A DNA stretch of 64,000 nt from Marsupella aquatica (taxonomy: Eukaryota; Marchantiophyta). Location: assembly GCA_973895155.1 (NCBI GenBank), contig OZ316892.1, forward strand, positions 6,572,001 through 6,636,000. The letters are read 5' to 3'. The notes under the pieces are model-generated. The model was not told the DNA's origin, made no database searches, and worked only from the letters and a program-made list of their open reading frames with translations. A program made the position numbers and the translations under genes. Shown piece after piece: positions 10,962 through 20,703 of this stretch; within the stretch, counting starts at the first letter, position 1; each line of letters begins with the position of its first letter.

Positions 10962-13900
10962 ATGGGGGAGGAGCGGCGGAGTCTGAAGGTGAGGGACGGG
11001 CGGCCGGTGGTGAAGGCGCCGTCAGACCAACGCCTCTACCAGGTAATCCATTTGGAGAATGGGCTCACTGCGCTTCTAATCCACGACCCTCTTATGTCAG
11101 ATAGCACAGGCGGTGGAGGAGGTGGAGCAGCATCGTCGGATGAGGCAGAGTCAGGGACGGAAATTGGATCCGAGGAAGAGGGAGAGGACGAAGATGAAGA
11201 GGAAGAAGAGGAGGAGGAAGAAGAGGAATTAGGTCGTGAGAATCATGGCCATAGGGGGATGGATGTCGAAAATTCAGTAGGTTGTCAAGATGGTGGCTGT
11301 GATCATGACCATGATCATGAAAATTCCAGAAAGCGGTCTCACATGGGCAGCCAAGAAAGTGACACGGAAGGTGAAGAGGAAATGTTAAGTGACGCGGAAG
11401 AGGGAGCACCGACAAGGAAACAGTCTGGAATGGCTCCCACAAAAAAGGCTGCAGCTGCAATGTGCGTTGGTGTGGGGAGTTTTTCCGACCCTCAAGATGC
11501 TCAGGGCTTAGCTCACTTTCTTGAGCACATGCTGTTCATGGGGAGCTCAAAATTTCCAGATGAGAATGAGTATGATTTCTTTCTATCTAAACATGGGGGT
11601 GGATCGAATGCTTTTACTGACACAGAGTATACCTGCTATCACTTTGATGTCAACCACAATCACCTCAAGCCTGTTCTCGACAGGTTTTCCCAGTTTTTCG
11701 TGTCTCCTCTTGGTAAGGCTGAAGCCATGAATCGTGAAGTCCAGGCAATAGATTCGGAGTTCAATCAGGTACTTCAAAGTGATAGTTGTCGACTGCTGCA
11801 GCTACAGTGCCATACCGCTGACCCTAAGCATCCATTTCACACGTTTTCTTGGGGAAACAAGGAAAGTTTGGGGGTACCAATGGCGAAAGGTGTGGATATG
11901 AGAGGTAAAATGTTTGAACTCTACAACAAGTACTATACAGCAGGGCGGATGAAATTGACTGTTCTTGGCGGTGAACCGCTGGACACCTTGAAGAAATGGG
12001 TGACAGAGTTGTTCGGAGAAGTTCAAAGTGGCAATGAGGGCAAGCTGTCGTTCTCCTGGACAGGCCCTATATGGGAGAAGGGAAGATTATACCGGGTGGA
12101 ATCAGTGAAAGATCAGCATCTTGTTTCTCTTATCTGGCCCTTTCCAACTCTTGAAAGTGCTTACCTAAAGAAACCTCAAGACTACATCTCACACCTTGTT
12201 GGCCATGAGGGCAGTGGCAGTCTACTGTCACTTTTGAAGGATAAAGGATGGGCAACTGAGCTCTCAGCTGGAGTAGGTGAAGGTGGATATGAGCGCAGCA
12301 GTGCGGGTTACCTTTTTAACGTGAATATACATCTTACAGCCATTGGTCTTGAGAACGTGTTGGATGTCGTTGGTCTCTTTTACCAGTATGTTAAGATGCT
12401 TCGCGAGACTGGACCGCAGGAGTGGGTTTTTCATGAACTTCAAGCCATGGCTGCGATGGAATTCAAGTTTGCTGAAGAAGAATCAGCTGATAATTATGTG
12501 GTCCGCATGGCATCAAATATGCATATCTATTCTGAAGAACACACCGTCTATGGGGATTATGCATTCGAAGAGTGGGATCCTAAAGCGGTCACTGATCTTC
12601 TATCCATCATCACTCCAGAAAACATGCGTTTGGATGTCCTCACCAAACAATTTGATCGAAATTCTCGGGATATCAAAATTGAGCCATGGTTTGGGGTACC
12701 CTACACTGTGGAAGTACTTTCTGACGATGTGATCCAGGTTTGGGCAAATCCTCCTCATGTTGATTCTGCCTTGCACATGCCCATGGTAAATGAGTTCATA
12801 CCCCGTGATTTCAGCATCCGTTCAGCTAATCCTGGAGCTGATACTTCAGACGTGCCAACAATGCTTCGGAATGACTCATCTGTCAAAGTGTGGTACAAGC
12901 TGGACAAAACATTCAACACACCCAGAGCCAATGCATATTTTTCCATAACTCTCGGAGCAGGGTCTAAAAATGTGAAGGCATTTGTACTGGCTGAAGTCTA
13001 TGTGAAACTTTTGCATGATGCTCTGATTGAAACTCTGTACCTGGCCAATGTGGCAAAGCTCGAATCATCAATGTCAATTTCTGGAGGCAAACTTGAACTG
13101 AAGCTTTTTGGGTTCAATGAGAAACTCCCTGTACTTGCCCGCAAGATTGCTGAGCTATATCGGACATTTGTGCCCAGTGAAGACCGCTTTCAGGCTATGA
13201 AGGAAGATTTGGAAAGATTTTACCGAAATACGAATATGAAGCCCCTGAAACATTCTGCTTACTTGAGACTCCAGATTCTTCAACAGCGCTTTTGGCATGT
13301 GGATGAGAAACTCACATGCCTCCTGTCTCTCTCTCGAGAAGATGTTCTGGAATTCGTTACTCAGCTCTTTGAGCAGACTTACATGGAAGTTTTGTGCCAT
13401 GGAAACCTGTCAGAAGACGAGGCACTCATCATCGTCAAGATCTTCGAGGAGGCTCTCGTTTCCAAGGTCTTGCCTCCTGAATTAAGGCCAAAGGAATTGG
13501 TTTACAAGCTGCCATTCAATTCATTCGTCTATGATGGGGATGTCAAGAACGAGTCTGAGGACAATTCAGTCGTTGAGACGTATTTTCAACTGGAACAAGA
13601 TTTGGGTCAACAATCCTTGCGATCCAGGGCCATGCTCGATCTTTTTGAAGCAATCGTCGACGAACCCTGCTTCAATCAGCTGAGGACAAAGGAGCAGCTT
13701 GGTTACGGCGTGGACTGTGGGTTGCGAGTTACACATCAAGTGTTAGGATTTTGCTTTCGAGTTCAGTCCTCAAAGTATCCACCACCTTTTCTTCATGAAC
13801 GCATAAATGCCTTCATTGGCACAATTCAACAGATCTTAACGGGTAAGAGCGATGAGGAGTTTGAAAGTTACAAGGAGGCCCTCATTGCAGACAAAATGGA

Positions 13901-14213
13901 GAGGGATCACTCTTTAATCGATGAAACAGACCGCTACTGGGAGCAGATATGGGAGAGAAGATACTTGTTCGAGGCCAGGAAGCTTGAAGCCATGGAAGTA
14001 CAGGGTATTCAAAAGCGAGATGTTATCAACTGGTTTTCCAATTATCTCAATCTGGGTTCGCCGAATCAAAGAAAGCTAAGCATTCACGTCTGGGGCAGCA
14101 ATTGTTCTCGAACTGATGCAGTTCAAAAACTAGAATCTGTTGAGCAGGTGGTCAAAATCACCGACGTCTTAGCTTTCAAAAACTCTCTGGAACTGTTCCC
14201 AGCTCCAATTTAA
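10962..14213 (+). CDS. Nardilysin-like M16 metalloendopeptidase
   Basis: An uninterrupted 1083-codon frame encodes a complete M16 (pitrilysin/insulinase) family zinc peptidase of the nardilysin type, which cleaves peptides at dibasic sites. The inverted zinc motif HFLEH is at residues 185-189, with ligands H185 and H189 and catalytic E188; the third ligand is E266 in DSEFNQ, 77 residues after H189 as in insulin-degrading enzyme. Between the first conserved block (LYQVIHLENGLTALLIHDP) and KKAAAAMCVGVGSFSDPQ lies an insert of about 100 residues dominated by Glu/Asp, diagnostic of nardilysins rather than insulysins. The inactive C-terminal half is complete (FNQLRTKEQLGYGV, then SSKYPPPFLHERI). 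The start at 10962 precedes the conserved N-terminus directly. There is no signal peptide, so it is probably cytosolic. The insert is in frame and ends cleanly, so the gene looks functional. Confidence 0.96.
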   Translation: MGEERRSLKVRDGRPVVKAPSDQRLYQVIHLENGLTALLIHDPLMSDSTGGGGGGAASSDEAESGTEIGSEEEGEDEDEEEEEEEEEEELGRENHGHRGMDVENSVGCQDGGCDHDHDHENSRKRSHMGSQESDTEGEEEMLSDAEEGAPTRKQSGMAPTKKAAAAMCVGVGSFSDPQDAQGLAHFLEHMLFMGSSKFPDENEYDFFLSKHGGGSNAFTDTEYTCYHFDVNHNHLKPVLDRFSQFFVSPLGKAEAMNREVQAIDSEFNQVLQSDSCRLLQLQCHTADPKHPFHTFSWGNKESLGVPMAKGVDMRGKMFELYNKYYTAGRMKLTVLGGEPLDTLKKWVTELFGEVQSGNEGKLSFSWTGPIWEKGRLYRVESVKDQHLVSLIWPFPTLESAYLKKPQDYISHLVGHEGSGSLLSLLKDKGWATELSAGVGEGGYERSSAGYLFNVNIHLTAIGLENVLDVVGLFYQYVKMLRETGPQEWVFHELQAMAAMEFKFAEEESADNYVVRMASNMHIYSEEHTVYGDYAFEEWDPKAVTDLLSIITPENMRLDVLTKQFDRNSRDIKIEPWFGVPYTVEVLSDDVIQVWANPPHVDSALHMPMVNEFIPRDFSIRSANPGADTSDVPTMLRNDSSVKVWYKLDKTFNTPRANAYFSITLGAGSKNVKAFVLAEVYVKLLHDALIETLYLANVAKLESSMSISGGKLELKLFGFNEKLPVLARKIAELYRTFVPSEDRFQAMKEDLERFYRNTNMKPLKHSAYLRLQILQQRFWHVDEKLTCLLSLSREDVLEFVTQLFEQTYMEVLCHGNLSEDEALIIVKIFEEALVSKVLPPELRPKELVYKLPFNSFVYDGDVKNESEDNSVVETYFQLEQDLGQQSLRSRAMLDLFEAIVDEPCFNQLRTKEQLGYGVDCGLRVTHQVLGFCFRVQSSKYPPPFLHERINAFIGTIQQILTGKSDEEFESYKEALIADKMERDHSLIDETDRYWEQIWERRYLFEARKLEAMEVQGIQKRDVINWFSNYLNLGSPNQRKLSIHVWGSNCSRTDAVQKLESVEQVVKITDVLAFKNSLELFPAPI

Positions 14214-16221
14214 AATTGGCAGCAAATTTTTACGAGTAAAATTCCATCATTTATTCCACGAAAGTAGTTTTTCCTTTGTAGAGTCTTGAAAAACTCGATA
14301 CTGAGATTGAAGCAGAACCTGACACGAATATCACATATGTCTCAGGTTTAAACAGTAGTCTAGATCGGCTCGAATTCTTAAGCAGGCACAATTTTCAGCA
14401 GAGTGAAGCATTCCATTATTTAAGGGAAATGGTATTCTTTTGTTAGATCTCAATATTTGATAAGTGAAGTGTCCAAGCCACATCAAAGAGTATCATCTGA
14501 GCTCTCCTAAATAGTGTGGCACGGTCTCCAAGGTTACAAGAGTAAAAATTTTGAATTTCGTGAACCATTCGCTATGGAAAGTGTTTCCAGTGTTCAATCT
14601 CAGAAACGGGTGTTCTTCAAGCAGGACCTGTGTCCCAGATCAATGAGCTTCTAGATGTCTTGGCTCTTAAACACAGGCTGGATGCGTACTAGTTGCAATT
14701 TACAAGTAGTCAACAAAGTTCAATAGAGTGATAAACTCCGTAGTCTAGTCTAAAGAAATCGATGTTTCTTTTCTGAATTCGACACAAGGCTTCAAGTCCT
14801 TATATGTCTGATTGGTTGTCACAACACAAAATTCACGACAACACTATATTCACGGACAGATAGAGCAACAACCAGAAGCCTGTTGGCCGGCCCAATCCAA
14901 TTCCGACTCACACGCTGATGAGCTCTGCAATTTCTCACAAATAGCAGAACTAATTTGAAGGGTCCTGCACATTCTAACAATTCTACAGATGGTTGTCTTA
15001 CCCGTTACAGCATCAAATTATCACATACTACTAAAGCACACACGGCCAATTGTGGCAATGCCTCATGCAGTGGATTAACCAAAGACTGGTGCACGTAGCT
15101 CGGCATAGAACCAGCTTGTAAAGACATATACTGCCTTAACAGAGCCCGGCTGGGTGATGTGTCGCATGAAACTAGGAAACAGGCTAGCACAATGTGATGC
15201 ACAAAGCGAGCCTGGACCTGCTCCTCCTTGTACGTGGCAATTTTGAGTTGCAATTCCGTTGAGACCAAAAGTTTCCCCTCACGGTCAATTTGGACAAACT
15301 TTCAGTGATTCGAAAATTTCCCAAACTCTGTTATCACATTTGCCCGCGATTCCCAAGATATCATGGCACCATTTCTACTTTTTTTCTTTCAAACTTTCTT
15401 TCTTTGCGTGCAACTGGCTTGTGGGAGGAGCAAATTCCGCATTTATATATTTTTGTGTAGCCTAATCCCATATGTTATATGAGGAGCCAACCTATCTGAT
15501 TCCAATTTGGGCATAACATGTACTGGGTAGAAGCATTACGACATGATTTGGAACATAACCCAAGTTGTGTAGTCAGCCCCTGGGATTGAACTTGGGCAGA
15601 ACTAGCTGATTTGGAACATAAACCATGTTATCTGTAGGAGCACCCCTGGTCACCTAGACTGGCCAACAATTCCTACTTGAGTGATTGGCACCAGTTTTCC
15701 TTATTGGTAGTAATTATTGGTAATCGAGCGCCTCTTATGTTCAAAGAATTGTCGTTGTATGATAGAAGGGATCCGTTACAAAATTTGTCCTCTACTGTAA
15801 CTAAACACTTCAAAGCCTAGAAGCTCAAAAAAGCTCGAAGACTTACCAATTTATCCGGTGGGCCATCATTCTACAAAAAAGTACTTGCACGGACTACCTC
15901 AACATCTCAACACCCTATCTCAATTAGAGGGCATCCTGAGCAAACTTCGAGACTACAAAAAGAACAGTCCAAAGTCCTTCTGCGGGTAATCCATTGGTAA
16001 ATACAGGAGCCTCAGAGCACAAGGTAGGCAAGCAGTGTTACATGCTTTGGATCATCAATCAAAGCCTGCTGTTATTGGTCTTCGTACAAAACACAGTGCA
16101 GAACCATTATGCACAAAAATTCAGCACTCGCTTCCCAGACAGTGGATTTCACTGCCAAATGTCTCAAAAAATAGGATCGCAGGCACTACCGTCGTACAGA
16201 GCTTTTGGATGCAATCCATGG
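14214..16221. other. Intergenic region between convergent genes
   Basis: This 2-kb interval holds the 3' ends of nardilysin (+) and UPRT (-). No gene, strong repeat or RNA was recognised, and open frames are short and motif-free. Confidence 0.5.
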
Positions 16222-19200
16222 TCATGTGCCAAAGCTGCGGTCACCAGCATCTCCAAGGCCTGGGACAATGTACCTGACATTTGTAGGGCAAATAAGGTGA
16301 TCCACAATAGGGACCATGTACCAGGAATGGTAAATACAGTTCACTGTCTCATTAACTGTTTTCCGTCTTCACTTTCACAACGCTCAATCGATAATCATTC
16401 CAAGATTTCCCATAATCACATAAAGGACAACTCACCCCTTTTCATTGAGAGTTTCATCAATGATACCGGTGTAAACATGCAACCTGCCACAACAAATGAG
16501 AATGTAATCAGTTTGTTTGAACTTGGAAACGAATGGAATACCTCACTTCCATCAAATATAGATAATAGAGGCCGGAGCAAAGCTTGAGACTTACCCGGGA
16601 AATTTCTTGCTCAACTTTTCCAAAGCTGGCGGAGCAGCAACTGCAGCAATCTATGGACAAGATATCCAGAATACATTAGGGAATCGTGACAGGATGATAC
16701 TTGATACAAAGAGGCACACATAATACCCTGCCTAGGCGAAGTGGTCAAACGTGCTGCTAGGAAGTCTGAGATCCACAGATACAATGTAGAGTAAGGTCGT
16801 CTTACCACACGAATAAGCTTATGATTTACACCACGGCGTACGAGCTCCTCGATCGCGGCAACAATTGTACCACCTGTGAACAGAAACAGGAGATTCGCTT
16901 CGACAATTTCAAAATCCAGCATTAAAACTGACAACTACTTCTCATACTTCTTCCAGGATGACACAATCTACAAAAACATTTACTTTGTGGAATCCAAACC
17001 AGGATATCAGGATCTAACAAGGCTTTCGAAAAGTCAAATGTTCGACTTCAGGTTCAGGTAAAAACAATTTAGTACTAACCATACATGCCCCCTACGGTAC
17101 AATTCTTTCCTTCTCCTACGGTACCATTGAACAAAAGTTTGAGAAAATATTTACGCAAACCACTTTATATTCCTGCATGCCTAGTTCCATCGCACAGAGA
17201 TATATTGTAGTAAGGAAGTAAACTTGAGAATACCAGTTGCCAGCATGGGGTCCGTGACGAGCACTCTCGAGTTCTCAGGAAATTTTTCTGGAAGCCTGCA
17301 GTTCAAGAAGTTGATGAACGTTGCATGACCTTTGTCCAAACTTATCTGTCAAGACATTCCAAGCCTTGATTGAAACTAGGAGGTAGAGGCTACAATCTTA
17401 GATATGCTTTCTTTGAGATACAAACGTGATAATCAGTCTACTGAGAATAGGCAAAATCTTGCATATTAGGAATACCACACTAACAATCCTCAGTTGTCAT
17501 CCATGTGCTTCCAAAACCGCAAACTATTGCAGGACACTCGAGCTAATGGATGAAAGACATTATCTTGAACAGGTGATATGTAAATAAGGACAGTATCAGT
17601 CTATTCCAGCAAGAAATGCAAAATGGACTCACTTGTTCAGATAAAGTTTGGGCAGTAAAGTTTCCTCGTCCCGAACATATCCTGGTATACATTCCAATGC
17701 ACATTCAGCCACCCGGTCAAACATCCTCGCCAAAGACACGAAGAAAATAAAACGCCAACCCAATCAGTACTTTGAGAGAGATTAATAACCATTGACTGGC
17801 ACATCACCTAGGTGATAGGTCTGAGTTGCTGGGAGAACTGTTGCCACCTGCTCCACAAGGACAAGTCCTGCCCTTAGGATGGGCACCACCTGCAAAGGTT
17901 GACATGGAAAAAAACTATCAGAACTCGCGTCATGGTTCATGAGGTCAATAACCTTTAACGTCTACCTTGCACCATCTTCTTGAATATATGTAACAAGTAT
18001 GTTAACTCCTCGTTGGTCGCACATAATGTCACGGCTCTTCCCTTGTAAGACATATTTTGGGCATTTACTACACACCTCCAGTGTCTATAAGTTGCAAGAA
18101 TTTATTGCTGTCGGAGAAAAACTAGGAAAAGAAAAGTCACTGAGAATCGAGCAATCAGGAACAGACCTTCACAGGCTCCCTTGGGTCAATGAACTCAACA
18201 TCCGCCACTCCACAAGGTGTTTGTACTTCACCGCTTATTGTTACCTGTCAACGACGGACGAAGGACAAACCCGCATATTTGAGGCGCAAATCCAGGACCC
18301 TGCATACTCTATTTTTATATTACACTCCCTTCAGAAACTCGTCTCCTCGCAAACATTCATCAGGAACATAAGGATACTCCCAACAATGAAACAAAACGAA
18401 GGGCCTTCAAGGCTGTCCCTTGATCTCTTTACGATGCACAGTCCCAACTGTTTTCAAAATCTTACCAGCCAATCACGGGAGGCTTCATAAATCAAAAGCC
18501 TTCCCAGCTCCGACATTGCACTCCCTGTTTAACAAAGAAGAGTCAGGAAGATTTTCAAGCACCAAACAGGAATACGAACTTAGGCCAGGAATTTGGTACT
18601 ATAAAAATGGCATGAAGGATCCCGCACAACCATGGGATGCAACAACATGTGGCAGTATTCCAGTCTGAAAGAAGCGATATTTTAAAATTCTGAGCAATAA
18701 CATGAAACTAAGGTTTAAGTAATGCTATCGAAGGTTCCCTGCCCAAACAGTTCTCCAGTACAATCCACCACTGATATTCATGGCTATTTTAGTACATCAA
18801 ATACAATGGGGCCAAACTTCTCAAAAGGAGCTAGTAATTGTACTTACTGAATAGAGCAGGTGGAGTAATCTCATTGCGAAGAATTGACACGAAATGCTTG
18901 ATGAGGGGATGCGGCGGAACGTATACCTGTCTCACGACAACAAATCGTAAAGGATAGATCTCACACTACTGAAACTGCAATATAAATGAAGCGAGCCGAG
19001 AACAAAAACATTAAAATACTAAAATCTGCTATCAATCGGTGAGCCCCTATGATACCAAAATGTAACACTTCAAAGTAATTGAATTGACAGAATTCGGCTT
19101 TGCTTTATTCTCTACTCTGAAGGAGATTTTACGTGCGGCATGGACATCAAGACGGAGTTTCCAAAGTCTGCATCGAACCAGCATTTGGTCGCTGCCGATG

Positions 19201-20053
19201 GGTTTGTTGTGGACTGCCGCTGCACATTTCACGGACATACCTCTACTTGAATTCGCCCCGCAGCGGGTGTCCATATGCACGTTACCTACCATCCGGCCCT
19301 GACAATGCCAACACCTACGAGTTAGATTCCCGAGCTAGTGAGGACTCCTTAGAAATAGAGCCCAGGAACTCCGACCAACAGCAAATCTATCCTCCGAAAC
19401 GCCACAATACGACTAAAGCAACCCACACCACACAAGTTGCACTCACTTATTGGGACGGAAACCGTGGAAAACCATGTTATGCACCCATTGGCTTTTAAAT
19501 CGTCAACTCTCACGTGAAGCAGTCGTCATTCTACGTGGATACAATATCGAGAGAAATACGCAGGACCTGACTTCTACCTCTGAAGCTTCCAAGGCGTGTC
19601 ATAGTTTCTATATCAAGGACACTATTCAAAGTCATACAAAAAAACACTCGGAACGCCAAATTCTCTGCTACAGTCCGCACGGCCCAACACAGATTGCAGA
19701 CAGGAAGCATCAAAGGCGTCTTCGTGTCAGAAAAAAACCCTACACTCCAACCGATGACAATGCCATACATTCTAGACCAAGAATTATTGTAACGTACACC
19801 ACAGAAAAAGCTTATCTTCAATGACCAACTTTACTACAGAGATACGAACATCGAAAAACCAGCTGAAATGGACAAAAGAGGGGAATGGAAACCCAGCTGA
19901 AATGGAACAAAGTGGGGAACGGCACCGGACAGTCCTCGAATTTCTCAAAGGGCGCTCGCTACTGCCTCCAATCGAGATCCACAGCTGGGTTGCAGCCGTC
20001 TGCCCCAAAGCAACGGAATTGAGACCACCACCGATAGCTGAAACCGCGGCCAT
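16222..20053 (-). CDS. Uracil phosphoribosyltransferase, 12 exons
   Basis: UPRT salvages uracil: uracil + PRPP gives UMP + PPi. I reconstructed exons by joining family motifs across GT-AG introns with matching phase: 19298-19179, 18926-18848, 18524-18466, 18244-18167, 17889-17808, 17681-17633, 17295-17234, 16873-16806, 16650-16595, 16483-16436 and 16273-16222, preceded by a first exon from ATG 20053 whose donor (19.85-19.93 kb) is uncertain. Motifs in order: VYVPPHPLIKHFVSILRNE, SELGRLLIYEASRDWL, EFIDPREPV, VVPILRAGLVLVEQ, the PRPP loop LVTDPMLATGGT, AVAAPPALEKL, and the uracil-binding end GLGDAGDRSFGT followed by TGA. The first exon (MAAVSAIGGGLNSVALGQTA) is Ala/Ser/Thr-rich and low in acid, so plastid targeting is likely but inferred. 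Oddities: the exon 2 donor is a weak GTTCGA, and exon 5 begins VTISGEV where PTVTGE is usual. Confidence 0.93.
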
Positions 20054-20194
20054 CTCCCACAACAACAAGACCAGCTGCAACGAAATGATAGCAGAGTCGC
20101 AACCCCTGCATCCCCTGCTCTGCTCTGCTCTGCACTTCTTGGCCGAAAGCAAAGCCTCGTCTATCGGCGGATTCTCTTGCTATTACTCTTGTAG

Positions 20195-20703
20195 GCTAAG
20201 TACATTCGGCCATTTTCCTCTCGTGCGTAGTAATGGCACGGTAATCTTTAAACCACAACTACGTATAACTGTATTAGGGCCGTCTTGCATGGTGCAAGGT
20301 CCCTGAAAAATGGGCCCTTTCATTCACTCATGTCACTTTATCATTGAGAGACAACTCTCTAGGCTGGCAGCATGACGGCAGCTAATGAGGAAAACTAAAG
20401 GCAAGGGCAGCAACATTTCCAGCCCTTCCCTTCAAGACCTTCAAATTTCATAACAAACAAAGAACTTTACTTTACAAGAACAAATCACATACATCATTTA
20501 CAGAGATCTTGTGATCTTGTGGACAACCCATATCTACTTTTTCCCTGTATGTTAGGGAATGTACAGGGCAAGAATTGCAAGGACCATCACATGCAAGACA
20601 GCCCTAAATCTCAACCCAGGTAAGTACATTCGGCCATTTTACTCTTGTGCATAATAATGACAGTCATCTTTAAACCACAACTACTTGTATAAGAGTTATA
20701 GGT
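20195..20703. repeat. Pair of ~85-bp direct repeats around a TIR element
   Basis: TAAGTACATTCGGCCATTTT occurs in units at about 20195-20274 and 20620-20703, both continuing to CTTTAAACCACAACTAC. The units differ at roughly one base in eight. The interval between them is almost exactly the inverted-repeat element at 20275-20606. Confidence 0.8.
20275..20606. mobile_element. Small TIR element (MITE-like), 332 bp
   Basis: The ends form an inverted repeat: TAGGGCCGTCTTGCATG on the left, and on the right a sequence whose complement reads TAGGGCTGTCTTGCATG. A TAGGG/CAGGG start is typical of hAT-type termini, but I found no 8-bp target duplication, so the family is uncertain. No coding sequence lies inside. 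Confidence 0.6.

Noticed and set aside
11092-11460. 122-codon minus-strand frame
   Set aside because: Antisense shadow of the acidic Glu/Asp codons of nardilysin; its Leu/Pro/His-rich text is what such antisense yields.
15994-16587. 197-codon plus-strand open frame
   Set aside because: It is antisense to UPRT exons 10-12 and their introns, has no motifs, and the exons on the other strand are unambiguous.
19821-20306. 161-codon plus-strand frame across the UPRT first exon
   Set aside because: No motif, and the opposite strand carries the transit-peptide-like start of UPRT.
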